Origin: Microcoleus vaginatus HSN003
Lineage (GTDB): Bacteria; Cyanobacteriota; Cyanobacteriia; Cyanobacteriales; Microcoleaceae
NCBI RefSeq assembly: GCF_022701255.1
Contig: NZ_CP031705.1
Coordinates: 868,001 to 932,000, forward strand
Direction: 5' to 3'
Length of the DNA stretch: 64,000 bases
Below are positions 54,198 to 63,707 of the stretch, piece after piece; position 1 is the stretch's first letter, and the number at the start of each line of letters is the position of its first letter. The notes beneath the pieces are model-generated. The model did no database searches, was not told the origin of the DNA, and saw only the letters and a program-made list of their open reading frames with translations. The translations under genes were made by a program, and so were the position numbers.

Positions 54198-56329
54198 TTC
54201 GGGAACCCCCCCGGCCCCCCCTTGGTAAGGGGGGGAGAAAGAGGGGGAGGAGATGGGGTTTCTGTTTCTAGGAGTTGTTGGGAGGCGGCAATTTGGCGGC
54301 GCAGGTTTTGGAGTTGCTGTTTCTCGGTTTCGGTGGCTGTTTTGGGGTAGATTTCGCTGTTGGTGAAGAGTTCGACTAGGTAGCGGGATTTGCTGCGTTC
54401 GATTGTTTGCAGGGCTTTGTCATATTGTTGGTGAATGATGCAGGATATCATCATTTTTTCGTAGACATCGAGATTTTCTTCGATGATTTCTCGTTTGCGG
54501 TTGTCGGAGGTTATCCACTCGCGGCTTTGTTCGACTGCTTCGATGGCTTTTTCGTAGCCGAAGATGGCTGTTTCCCAAAAACTTTCTGCAAATCCTAAAT
54601 CGCCTAGATTTCTGCCTGTTCTCAGACAGTCAATTGGCAAAGCGGTGGGAGTGCGAACTTGTAAAGCAGCTTCATAAAATGCGATCGCCCTTGCTATATT
54701 CTTATTCTTATTTCCTTTGACTCTATTTCTGTAAGCATTTACTAAATTATTTTTAGTAACCGCCAAATCTTGCGTAAAAGCTTTGCGGGTGCAAACTTCT
54801 AAAACAGCTTGAAAAAATGCGATCGCCCTTTCTATATTCTCTCCCCTGTCTCCCTTGATTCTGTCACTGTAAGCAGTTGCCAAATTATTTTGAGTCGTTG
54901 CCCAATCTTGGGGAAAAGCTTGGCGGGTGTAAACTTGTAAAGCAGCTTCATAAAATGCGATCGCCCTTTCTATATTCTCTCCCCTGTCTCCCTTGATTCT
55001 GTCACTGTAAGCAGTTGCCAAATTATTTTGAGTCCTTGCCCAATATTCGGGAAAAGCTGGGCGGGTGTAAACTTGTAAAGCAGCTTCATAAAAAGCGATC
55101 GCCCTTTCTAAATTATCACCCCTTTCTCCCTTGATTCTGTTTCTGTAAGCATTTGCCAAATTATTTTGAGTCGCTGCCCAATCTTGGGGAAAAGCTGGGC
55201 GGGTGTAAACTTGTAAAGCAGCTTCATAAAAGGCGATCGCCCTTTCTAAATTATCACCCCTGTCTCCCTTGATTCTGTAACTGTAAGTATTTGCCAAATT
55301 ATTTTGAGTCATTGCCCAATATTCGGGAAAAGCTGGGCGGGTGTAAACTTGTAAAGCAGCTTCATAAAATGCGATCGCCTTTTCTAAATTATCTCCCCTG
55401 TCTCCCTTGATTCTGTCACTGTAAGTATTTGCCAAATTATTTTGAGTCGCTGCCCAATCTTGGGGAAAAGCTGGGCGGGTGCGAACTTGTAAAGCTGCTT
55501 GATACAATGCGATCGCCTTTTCTAAATTATCTCCCCTGTCTCCCTTGATTCTGTCACTGTAAGCATTTGCCAAATTATTTTGAGTCATTGCCCAATATTC
55601 GGGAAAAGCTGGGCGGGTGTAAACTTGTAAAGCAGCTTCATAAAATGCGATCGCCTTTTCTAAATTATCTCCCCTGTCTCCCTTGATTCTGTTTCTGTAA
55701 GCATTTGCCAAATTATTTTGAGCCGCTGCCCAATCTTGGGGAAAAGCTTGGCGGGTGCTAACTTGTAAAGCTGCTTGATACAATGCGATCGCCCTTTCTA
55801 TATTCTCTCCCCTGTCTCCCTTGATTCTGTAACTGTAAGCAATTGCCAAATTATTTTGAGTCAGGGCCCAATCTTGGGGAAAAGCATCGCGGGTGCGAAC
55901 TTGTAAAGCAGCTTCATAAAATGTGATCGCCCTTTCTATATTTTCTCCCCTGTCTCCCTTGATTCTGTAACTGTAAGCAATGCCTAGACTATTTTGAAAC
56001 ATTGCCCACTTTTCTGAGTAAGCTTCCCGAGTAAAAATAGTTAATCCTATTTCCAGACAAGCAATCCCAATCTCTATGTTGCTTCTGTGACTGCCTTGCT
56101 GAAAACTTGAAACTTTTAGATTTAAATTGTATAAAATATTAGCACGATTTTCAGCTATATCTGCATCCAAGTTTGGCAGGGTTTCTGTTGCCCACTCTCG
56201 CAAATATTCGGCAAAATCATCGTCTAATAATTCTAGATTGGCTTGCAGGATGGCGGTTTGTTCTTCGCTATCCCAGATGAGGAGAGTTTCAATCAGGGTG
56301 AGATAGGCTTGGCGGCGTGGCTGGGTCAT
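54122..56329 (-). CDS. TPR half of frameshifted TPR-CHAT gene
   Basis: 735 residues from ATG 56329 (MTQPRRQAYLTLIE), chosen for GGGGAG 7 bp upstream; a longer frame reaches 56485. An N-terminal helical region is followed by ten TPR units of 46 residues (138-bp DNA period), such as RAIAFYEAALQVYTRPAFPQ. A helical segment after them, KSRYLVELF, is typical of the link to a CHAT domain. The reading frame then enters the repeat PSPPPLSPPLTKGGPGGF and ends out of frame with ISNKKKTN. TPRs in such proteins sense a partner or signal and gate the protease. Confidence 0.85.
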   Translation of the reverse strand: MTQPRRQAYLTLIETLLIWDSEEQTAILQANLELLDDDFAEYLREWATETLPNLDADIAENRANILYNLNLKVSSFQQGSHRSNIEIGIACLEIGLTIFTREAYSEKWAMFQNSLGIAYSYRIKGDRGENIERAITFYEAALQVRTRDAFPQDWALTQNNLAIAYSYRIKGDRGENIERAIALYQAALQVSTRQAFPQDWAAAQNNLANAYRNRIKGDRGDNLEKAIAFYEAALQVYTRPAFPEYWAMTQNNLANAYSDRIKGDRGDNLEKAIALYQAALQVRTRPAFPQDWAATQNNLANTYSDRIKGDRGDNLEKAIAFYEAALQVYTRPAFPEYWAMTQNNLANTYSYRIKGDRGDNLERAIAFYEAALQVYTRPAFPQDWAATQNNLANAYRNRIKGERGDNLERAIAFYEAALQVYTRPAFPEYWARTQNNLATAYSDRIKGDRGENIERAIAFYEAALQVYTRQAFPQDWATTQNNLATAYSDRIKGDRGENIERAIAFFQAVLEVCTRKAFTQDLAVTKNNLVNAYRNRVKGNKNKNIARAIAFYEAALQVRTPTALPIDCLRTGRNLGDLGFAESFWETAIFGYEKAIEAVEQSREWITSDNRKREIIEENLDVYEKMMISCIIHQQYDKALQTIERSKSRYLVELFTNSEIYPKTATETEKQQLQNLRRQIAASQQLLETETPSPPPLSPPLTKGGPGGFPKTLPHNPQPKPAASAPNISNKKKTN
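54190..54250 (-). repeat. Homopolymer-rich repeat at the TPR-CHAT frameshift
   Basis: Contains C7, GG, C7, TTGGTAA, G7 and AGAAA then G5 on the plus strand, coding PPLTKGGPGG-like peptides on the minus strand. This resembles the small PPLxKGGxGG repeat common in filamentous cyanobacteria. A change of one base in any run would reopen the frame. Confidence 0.7.
54600..55990 (-). repeat. 138-bp TPR tandem repeat
   Basis: About ten units spaced 138 bp, each with the HIP1-like GCGATCGCC near the same place; identical blocks such as CCCCTGTCTCCCTTGATTCT recur. Low divergence indicates recent unit turnover. Confidence 0.85.
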
Positions 56330-56681
56330 TTTTGACTCCCCATGTTCGTATGATTTTACATTTTTTGCGGGGGAAATCAACCATAGTCCGGACAGTTTTG
56401 AGTTCATAGTCTGAAACCCTAGATTTTCCGTTGGTAGCCGATCGCGGAACCGCCTTGAAACCCTTATTCTACGGTTGGCAATCAAAAACTGTCCAAAGTA
56501 TTGATGGAGGGAGTTTTTAACAGCAGATGTTGGCGGATGGACGGGGATGGACGCAGATGTTGTAGGGATACGGCATTGTTGTGTCGGGCGCGGGACACCG
56601 CGCCGTGTTTGTACAAAGTTGGTGTTAAGTTTGGTGGCGAATTACGACATGGCAATACCGTTTCCCTACAGAAAACCCAGA

Positions 56682-59333
56682 CTAACCCAACCCTTCAACT
56701 AACAGATTGCGAGCACTTTCCAGCGCTTGTTGCAACTTACTTGCATCGCGTCCCCCAGCTTGCGCCAAATTCGGTCGCCCGCCGCCTTTTCCGCCGCAAA
56801 TTTGAGCAATTCCCCCGATAAACTTGCCAGCTTGCAATCCTTTCTTATTGACTTCAGGACTAAAAGCAGCCACCAAACTTACCTTATCCGGTTCAGGAAT
56901 TGATGCCAAAACAACCGCAGCATTTCCTAACTTTTGCTGCAATCTTTCCGCCGCAGTTTTCAGCGCTTCCGTATCCACATCACCCAATTGAGCTACAATG
57001 ATTTTGAATTCGCCAATATCCTCCGCCGCACTCAGCAACTGATCGGATTTGGCGATCGCCAATTCCGACTTCACAGCAGCCAAATGTTTCTGAGTATCCT
57101 TCAACTCATTCTGCAAATTAGTAATCCGGTTCGGTAATTCTTCAGGCTTCGCCTTAAATCGATCGCCCAAATCGCGCACCACCTTATCCCGCACATTCAA
57201 ATAGTCCAAAACAGCTTGACCGGAAACCGCTTCAATCCTGCGAGTTCCCGCCGCTACCCCCGCTTCGGAAACAATCTTAAACAGCCCGATTTCTGCGGTA
57301 TTGCTGACGTGAGTTCCGCCGCACAATTCCATCGAAACGCCGGGAAAATCGATAACCCGCACCACATCGCCGTACTTCTCGCCAAACATCGCAGTTGCGC
57401 CTTTTTCTCTCGCAAGGGCGATCGGCATTTCTGCAACGACCGCAGCGTGCGCCTCAGCAATCCAACTATTAACTAAATCCTCAATTTTCTGCAACTCTTC
57501 TGCTGTGACAGCGCGCGGAGAATTGAAATCAAACCGCAATCTCTCAGACGATACCAGCGAACCAGCTTGCGAAATCGAATCATCCACAATTTTCCGCAAA
57601 GCTGATTGTAATAAGTGAGTTGCTGTGTGGTTAGCCTGAACTCGGCGGCGGCCGCTATTGTCAATCTTCGCAGTAATACTATCGCCAACTCTCAGCGTTC
57701 CCCGTTCCACCAAGCCGAAATGCACGAAGAAATCCGATTCCTTCTTCACATCATCAACTCTTACTAACAAACCATCACCATTATCTCCGCTTTTCAAATA
57801 ACCTTTATCCCCAATTTGTCCGCCGGATTCTGCATAAAACGGCGTTTGGTTCAAAACAACTTGTACCTCGGTACCCGCCGCTGCTTCCTCCACAGATTTG
57901 CCGTCAACCAAGATAACTTCCACCTCAGCTAAACTCGACAATTCAGCATAACCGACGAACTCAGTTCCCTGGATTGTTTCAGCCAACTTATCCAAAGAAC
58001 CCTGCACGGTTAAATCGATTGTTTGGCGAGCATCTTTAGCGCGAGTTTGCTGTTCCTTCATCGCCGCTTCAAAGCCCTCCAAATCCACAGAAATTCCCTG
58101 TTCCTCAGCAATTTCTTGTGTCAGTTCTAAGGGGAAACCGTAGGTATCGTAAAGAGTGAAAGCATCTTGACCGCTGATTTGTTGGTTTGCTTGCTGTTTT
58201 GTGCGATCGACAATTTCCTCCAGCAGCTTCTCTCCGCGTTCCAAAGTCTTGAGAAACTGCGCTTCTTCCCTTGCCAATTCCGCCTTAATTTGAGCTTCCC
58301 GCTGCCGCACGTTCGGATAAGCAGCTTCCGAAAGGGCGATCGCACTTTCAGCCACCCGCACCGTAAATTCGCCCTGAATTCCAATCAGTCGCCCGTGGCG
58401 CACCACCCGGCGAATCAACCGGCGCAAAATGTAACCCCGGCCCACATTCGACGCGCGAATTTCGTCCGCAATCATGTGCACCACAGCCCGAATGTGATCG
58501 CCAATTACTTTCAGCGAAACCTTGACTTTTTCATCGCTATTGTGGTAATCAATCTCGGCAATTTCTGCGGCCGATTGAATGATCGGAAAAATCAAATCTG
58601 TTTCGTAATTATTGGGGACTTTCTGGAGGATTTGCGCCATCCGTTCCAGTCCCAAGCCAGTATCAATATTTTGATTTTGCAGCGGTGTTAAATTGCCCTC
58701 TGCATCTTTATTGTACTGCATGAAAACCAGGTTGTAGAATTCAATAAATCTGGTATCATCTTCGAGGTCAATATTGTCGCCTCTCTCTGGGTGGAAATCA
58801 TAGTAAATCTCCGAACAGGGGCCGCAGGGGCCAGTCGGGCCGGATTGCCAGAAATTGTCCTCTTCTCCCATGCGCTGAATCCGATCGCCCGGAATGCCAA
58901 TTTCATCGCGCCAAATGGCAAAAGCTTCGTCATCTTCTCGGAAAACGCTAACAACCAAATTGGACGCTGGTAAACCGAAAACTTCCGTGGAAAGTTCCCA
59001 CGCCCAGGCGATCGCCTGTTTCTTGAAATAATCCCCGAAACTGAAGTTACCCAACATTTCAAAAAACGTGTGGTGGCGGGCGGTGCGGCCGACGTTTTCG
59101 ATGTCGTTGGTGCGGATGCACTTTTGAGAAGTGGTGGCGCGCGGTGATTCGGCGGCGCGCTGTCCGAGAAATATCGGCTTGAATTGTAGCATTCCGGCGA
59201 TCGTCAGCAACACAGTCGGATCTTCGGGCACCAAAGAAGCACTCGGCAACATCTTATGTCCCCGCTGAGCATAAAAGTCGAGGAAGGTTTGGCGGATTTG
59301 GCTGCCACTGAGAAACTTAGGAGAAATAGACAT
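56682..59333 (-). CDS. alaS: Alanine-tRNA ligase
   Basis: 883 residues from ATG 59333 (MSISPKFLSGSQIRQTFLDF), the normal start; a longer frame to 59423 runs through a hairpin. Class II core: ARHHTFFEMLGNFSFGDYFK, NDIENVGRTA and the GLGLERM motif 3. The editing domain has HTATHLLQSALRKI and CGGTH with its zinc ligands, followed by the DHHA1 domain ending GGKGGGRPNLAQAGG. It charges tRNA-Ala and clears mischarged Ser/Gly. Confidence 0.97.
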   Translation of the reverse strand: MSISPKFLSGSQIRQTFLDFYAQRGHKMLPSASLVPEDPTVLLTIAGMLQFKPIFLGQRAAESPRATTSQKCIRTNDIENVGRTARHHTFFEMLGNFSFGDYFKKQAIAWAWELSTEVFGLPASNLVVSVFREDDEAFAIWRDEIGIPGDRIQRMGEEDNFWQSGPTGPCGPCSEIYYDFHPERGDNIDLEDDTRFIEFYNLVFMQYNKDAEGNLTPLQNQNIDTGLGLERMAQILQKVPNNYETDLIFPIIQSAAEIAEIDYHNSDEKVKVSLKVIGDHIRAVVHMIADEIRASNVGRGYILRRLIRRVVRHGRLIGIQGEFTVRVAESAIALSEAAYPNVRQREAQIKAELAREEAQFLKTLERGEKLLEEIVDRTKQQANQQISGQDAFTLYDTYGFPLELTQEIAEEQGISVDLEGFEAAMKEQQTRAKDARQTIDLTVQGSLDKLAETIQGTEFVGYAELSSLAEVEVILVDGKSVEEAAAGTEVQVVLNQTPFYAESGGQIGDKGYLKSGDNGDGLLVRVDDVKKESDFFVHFGLVERGTLRVGDSITAKIDNSGRRRVQANHTATHLLQSALRKIVDDSISQAGSLVSSERLRFDFNSPRAVTAEELQKIEDLVNSWIAEAHAAVVAEMPIALAREKGATAMFGEKYGDVVRVIDFPGVSMELCGGTHVSNTAEIGLFKIVSEAGVAAGTRRIEAVSGQAVLDYLNVRDKVVRDLGDRFKAKPEELPNRITNLQNELKDTQKHLAAVKSELAIAKSDQLLSAAEDIGEFKIIVAQLGDVDTEALKTAAERLQQKLGNAAVVLASIPEPDKVSLVAAFSPEVNKKGLQAGKFIGGIAQICGGKGGGRPNLAQAGGRDASKLQQALESARNLLVEGLG

Positions 59334-59403
59334 GACAAGAACTGTTAAGTATGTAAAGATGTAGCAACAATAGAATTTATAGGACTTACGCACGGGTGTC
59401 CAG

Positions 59404-59467
59404 AAACCCGGTTTTTCTACCAAAATACTTGCTTAAAATCCTCAATTTCGGTAGAAAAACCCGGTTT
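59404..59467. repeat. 18-bp inverted repeat upstream of alaS
   Basis: AAACCCGGTTTTTCTACC and its exact complement around a 28-nt loop, ending ~70 bp upstream of the alaS start. Shares AAACCCGGTTT with the terminator at 2440. It could be a leader hairpin of alaS or a mobile palindrome. Confidence 0.6.
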
Positions 59468-60372
59468 GTTGGTTAGGAGTGCGTGAGTGCTAACTTACAT
59501 CTATTTGGAGATTCATATCATTATACTTAGTAATGTAAAGACCTATCAAGTTTTGCAAATAGTGCTTTACTCCTCGGAAAGCTCATGCTAACTTAATAAT
59601 AGACACCGGGACAGAAAGAGAAAGGAGGTCGCTATATTTAGAAAGAAAGTTCGAGGATATAGACATGGTGTCTCCGGTCTAGATTCCCAGGCGCAGCAGA
59701 AATTAACCGAACACAACTTGGAATAGTGGCGCACTGCCGATCGAGCAGTCAAGCCAAACCGCAGTCGAGTCAGACTTATTGTGGTTGCGGATTAAAAGTA
59801 AAGCGGCACAAGTTGTAAACCCTAGTAAGTAACAGTTCTCAATCGGAAACACATCTCGTTTGTTAAAAAAAACAAAGCTCTCATATTATTGGGTCTGATC
59901 GCTGTCGATCGGGCCCTACGCTTTTTTATAGGGCGATCGCAGCAGCAGAGGGTGCGAGGGGGAGAGAGGGCAGAGTTCGACTGTATAAGTGCTTTCTACT
60001 GAAAGAAAACTTCCCTCCAAGTCGATCGGCGAGCGATCGGTGCAGCTTTTGAGTTAGATCTTATATATAATTAGACCTGGAGCGCGCGCCCCGCTTTTTG
60101 CGGCGGCCCAAGCGCTATGGTATCAGGCACTCTCAAGATGCGATATCATTGAGGATGTCGGTACAACTCACATCTTGCACCATTCTCAAGAACGGGCAAG
60201 ATGCCCGTTCCACAAAAGATAAATTTTCTTGTGGAACAGGCATCTTGCCTGTTCATAAAGAGTTCAAACAATAAAAGCCCGCCCACTCAAAAAAGCTAGT
60301 GCCACCAACAACGGTAGTAAATCACTAGCACAGTTCTTAAACTCACAATCTCCGGAGATTCTAGGTACAAGC
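59468..60372. other. Long intergenic region, possible ncRNA, repeats
   Basis: About 900 bp without a credible ORF. A purine-rich AAAGAGAAAGGAGGTCGC (59617-59634) has no start codon after it. A hairpin with arms GCCCTA/TAGGGC and CGATC/GATCG lies at 59906-59940. Two family-B palindromes face each other at 60189-60255, forming a ~67-bp hairpin. No match to tmRNA, RNase P or SRP RNA was recognised. The promoter of the coiled-coil operon must be here. Confidence 0.45.
60189..60255. repeat. Inverted pair of family B palindromes
   Basis: GAACGGGCAAGATGCCCGTTCC and, in inverse orientation, GGAACAGGCATCTTGCCTGTTC, separated by 15 bp including CACAA/TTGTG arms. The first copy is a GC-changed variant that preserves pairing. 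Confidence 0.7.
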
Positions 60373-60981
60373 ATGGCCGAAATAACTAAAGAAGAAATGC
60401 GCGAACGGCTGGGAAATATTGACCAGATTCGGGATATAATTTTTGGAGCGCAGCTTAGAGAATACGATAATCGCTTCGATAAAATAGATTCCGACTTGTC
60501 GATGATGCAGCAAGATATGCAAGCTCGCATCGAACAAGTGAAAACAGTTCTGTCCTCAGAAATGAAGGTGGCAGTTGATTCGTTAGAAAAGAAAGTTAAA
60601 TTGCTCACCTCAAACACCCAAGAAGAAAGCGCAGACCTCCGTCAGCAAATCGATCGCGTTAACCGCAAATTCTCCAGCAACATGGAAGCCCTCGACGAGG
60701 CGATCGACAATCAAACCAGTTCGCTTCGCGACGAACTCTCCAAAACCAGAGATCGACTATCTGAAGAAAGCCGCACTTTGAAAACACAAGTGTTTGAAGA
60801 GCTCGATCGTCGCTTTTCCATGCTCAGAGATGTTAAAGTTTCTAGAGACGACATGGCAGAAATTCTGTTTGAACTCGGCATGAGGCTCAAAGGAACAGAA
60901 TTTGTGCCCGAACTTAAAAACGTTGCTGATAATAAGTTAAATAACGAATTTCTGTTGCCGGAGCGCCACCATAACGGATAA
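60373..60981 (+). CDS. Coiled-coil protein of the GTPase/OmpA operon
   Basis: 202 residues, no signal peptide, cytoplasmic. It opens MAEITKEEMRERLGNIDQIR then DIIFGAQLREYDNRFDKIDS, and residues 30-165 form heptad-rich coiled coil. A short C-terminal segment follows, VSRDDMAEILFELGMRLKG. I recall similar FG-x-QxREYxxRF proteins beside OmpA-domain genes in other bacteria, but no function. Six bp separate its stop from the next start. It is the likely adaptor between GTPase and membrane protein (inference). Confidence 0.8.
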   Translation: MAEITKEEMRERLGNIDQIRDIIFGAQLREYDNRFDKIDSDLSMMQQDMQARIEQVKTVLSSEMKVAVDSLEKKVKLLTSNTQEESADLRQQIDRVNRKFSSNMEALDEAIDNQTSSLRDELSKTRDRLSEESRTLKTQVFEELDRRFSMLRDVKVSRDDMAEILFELGMRLKGTEFVPELKNVADNKLNNEFLLPERHHNG

Positions 60982-60987
60982 TAACGC

Positions 60988-63705
60988 ATGGCTTTACCGA
61001 AAGAAAATCCGGCTGACGAAAATGAGTTAGAGGGTTTTGTTTCTCAACCTGACGAGTCTGCTGCCGATGTAGCAACCCAGCTAGAACCCTTGCTGAATCT
61101 GTTAGTCGATCTCAAAATTATTGCTGGTTCCAACCAGCAAAATGCAGAGCCCGAAGATGACAGCAGTGGGGAAAATAATCAAGCTGGGGCCCTCGGCGGG
61201 TTGATGGATTTGTTAGGTATTCCCTCAGAAAAGCAAGAGGAAGTTGCCGCGAGTGTACCCGAAACGGGCGATCGCCAACCGCAGTCTGGCGATTCCCCGC
61301 CTGTTGCAGACGAGTTCAAAAGTTTGCTATTCGCTACTCACAAACTCAACACTTCAGCACTGGAAAAAGACTATTCCTCAGCTAAAACTATCGATGTTTC
61401 AGCGATCGCCCAGCCGGATTTGGAGGAGGAATCACAGCCTGTCGAAGAATTGTCTAACTTGACAATGAAAGATTCTCTACAGGAAGTAGAGGCTCAAAAA
61501 TCCCACGGGAGCGATCGGCATTTACAGGATGTTTCCGCTTCCGAAACCGAGTCAAAATCCTCGGAAATTCCCGATAATCCCATAGTTTCCCCAGTCTCAG
61601 AGCCACCAGAAACTGCAGATTTAGATCCGGTGGTTGCTTCGCTTCAATCGCTGCCAAACTTGGTAGAACAGCCCACACCGATATCGCAGCCAGCAGAAAT
61701 ATTAGGCCAAATTAAACAGGATTTAAACGAAGCCGACAGCGCCATGGAAAGGCTGCAAAATCTGATGTTTGGCGAGCAAATCTCGGATATAGAGCAAGTG
61801 AAAAATCTGCTGGCAGAAAACGATTTGCCGGGGGTGCGCCACCTGATGGCAACAATCGACGATAAATTAGGAAAATTGGAGCACCAAATCTACGAGCCCC
61901 AAGAGTTGATTGAGTTGATGCTGCCTTGGATCGCAGAAATTCTCAGCCGCAAAATTGCTGATTCCAGAGAAGAAGTTGTCAAGGCGATCGTGCCCATTAT
62001 TGACGAAGTGATTAGGGCAAAAACTCAGGAAAATAAGTCGGCAATGAGTGCGGCAATAGCTGAGCTGCTTCCCGACGCACTGGCTCAACAAATAGTGAAT
62101 TCGCCAGCGGATATTGCTAATGCGATCGCCCCAGAAATCGGTCTGGCAATTAAAGAGCAAATTCGCCTGGACAAAGAGTCGATCGTCCAGGCCCTCGCCC
62201 CAGAAATGGGCAAAACGATTACAGCCCAAATAAAACTCGAACGCGACTCTATGGTGGATGCCCTCTATCCCGTAATTGGCAGTACAATTTCCCGATACAT
62301 GGCAGAAGCTATCAAGACAATCAATGAAAAAGTGTCCAATGCCATCAGCGTCGAAGGATTCCAGAGAAAAATTCGCTCCAAAGTACAAGGAGTCTCCGAA
62401 GCGGAATTAATCCTCAAAGAATCAGTACCCTTTACCGTCCAAGCAGCCTTCTTAATTCACAAAGCATCTGGGTTGATCATTTCCGAAGTTCAAAACTCAG
62501 AAAGCTACCAGTTAGAATCAGAAATGGTAGCAGGAATGCTCACAGCTATTCGCAGCTTTGTTAACGACTGTATCGTTCGGCCGGGAGAAGTTTCCGAACT
62601 CAATCAAATTGAATACGGCAACTCCAAGATTATGCTAGAAGTAGCGGGATATTGCTACATGGCAGTCCTGATTAAAGGAGAACCGCCCGACTCTTTCATC
62701 AAGAAAATACGAGAAACCGTTAGTAATCTCATCCTTAATTATGCTCAAGTAATTCACGAGTTTAACGGCGACCCCGGTACTATACCCGAGTCGCTGCACC
62801 CGTGTATAAAAACTTTATTCGACCCGCTACAAACGGAAAAATCAACAAAACCCCCGATCGCCCTAGTGGGTATCGGTTTAGCCACCCTGAGCTTAATCTT
62901 AGTACCTTGGGGAATTTATCAGTACCGCAGCAGTGTTGAGCGCCGCCTCGAAGCAAATGCCGTCGCAGCTTTAGCCTCGACTCCCGAATTAGCAGTTTAC
63001 CGCTTAGATGTTGCAGTTGATGGCAAAACTTTAAAGCTAACCGGAAAGTTGCCAAATCAAGAATTGCGGGCACAAGCAGAAAAAATAGCCGCATCAACTG
63101 CACCGAAATTGCAATTAGATAATAGAATTATAGCTGTAGATGTCCCCCCAGATCCAGTTTTGACGGCGGCTGAGGTGCAGCGGATTACCGCTGTTTTGAA
63201 CCAGAGAGAGGGCGTTTCTATTTCTACGCGGTATGGCGATCGCAAACTTACAGTAGAGGGCCGAGTTAGAGACAGTGCAGACGCACAGAAAATAGCTCAG
63301 TCCCTGAAGCAAATTCCCGGTGTTCAGTCGGTCATAAGTACCGTTAAATTAGAGCCGCTGAAAATTACAACCCGCATCTACTTCGAGCAAGGAACGACCA
63401 AATTAGACTCAACAGATGAAGAAATCATCGCCCGTGTCAAAAATTTCATGGATCAATATCCTCAAAAACAGATTAAGATAATTGGACACAGCGATCAAAG
63501 TGGAGAACTTGCTAAAAATCAACAGTTGTCGCTCAGACGTGCCACAGCCGTGCGAGATGCTTTAGTGCGGCAAGGTGCTAACCCGAAGCGCCTCCAAACG
63601 CTTGGCATCCCCAATCCTCCTGCCGACGTGGAACCCAATCAACCGCGAATTTTAAGCAGATGCGTGCTATTTGAACCAATAACTAAGACCATAAACAGTA
63701 AATAA
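60988..63705 (+). CDS. Trans-envelope OmpA/BON protein with cytoplasmic roadblock-like domain
   Basis: 905 residues. Residues 1-230 are acidic and probably disordered. Residues about 250-440 are helical, with repeats of the form AIAPEIGLAIKEQI, ALAPEMGKTITAQI and ALYPVIGSTISRYM. Residues about 480-610 (AAFLIHKASGLIISEVQNSE, GMLTAIRSFVNDC, KIRETVSNLILNY) look like a longin/roadblock-type domain. One membrane helix, about 623-645 (ALVGIGLATLSLILVPWGIY). Then two BON-like repeats (about 655-790) and a C-terminal OmpA domain with GHSDQSG and LSLRRATAVRDAL, the peptidoglycan-binding Asp and Arg. So it should link cytoplasm to cell wall. A Ras-like GTPase follows after 2 bp; roadblock domains are known GTPase partners (MglB with MglA). 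Confidence 0.85.
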   Translation: MALPKENPADENELEGFVSQPDESAADVATQLEPLLNLLVDLKIIAGSNQQNAEPEDDSSGENNQAGALGGLMDLLGIPSEKQEEVAASVPETGDRQPQSGDSPPVADEFKSLLFATHKLNTSALEKDYSSAKTIDVSAIAQPDLEEESQPVEELSNLTMKDSLQEVEAQKSHGSDRHLQDVSASETESKSSEIPDNPIVSPVSEPPETADLDPVVASLQSLPNLVEQPTPISQPAEILGQIKQDLNEADSAMERLQNLMFGEQISDIEQVKNLLAENDLPGVRHLMATIDDKLGKLEHQIYEPQELIELMLPWIAEILSRKIADSREEVVKAIVPIIDEVIRAKTQENKSAMSAAIAELLPDALAQQIVNSPADIANAIAPEIGLAIKEQIRLDKESIVQALAPEMGKTITAQIKLERDSMVDALYPVIGSTISRYMAEAIKTINEKVSNAISVEGFQRKIRSKVQGVSEAELILKESVPFTVQAAFLIHKASGLIISEVQNSESYQLESEMVAGMLTAIRSFVNDCIVRPGEVSELNQIEYGNSKIMLEVAGYCYMAVLIKGEPPDSFIKKIRETVSNLILNYAQVIHEFNGDPGTIPESLHPCIKTLFDPLQTEKSTKPPIALVGIGLATLSLILVPWGIYQYRSSVERRLEANAVAALASTPELAVYRLDVAVDGKTLKLTGKLPNQELRAQAEKIAASTAPKLQLDNRIIAVDVPPDPVLTAAEVQRITAVLNQREGVSISTRYGDRKLTVEGRVRDSADAQKIAQSLKQIPGVQSVISTVKLEPLKITTRIYFEQGTTKLDSTDEEIIARVKNFMDQYPQKQIKIIGHSDQSGELAKNQQLSLRRATAVRDALVRQGANPKRLQTLGIPNPPADVEPNQPRILSRCVLFEPITKTINSK

Positions 63706-63707
63706 TT

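Noticed and set aside
59334-59423. Longer N terminus for alaS
   Set aside because: The extra 30 residues overlap one arm of an 18-bp inverted repeat and are not found in AlaRS; MSISPKFL is the normal start.
59590-59945. tmRNA, RNase P RNA, SRP RNA or 6S RNA in the gap
   Set aside because: None of the conserved core sequences that I know for these RNAs was found; only generic hairpins are visible.
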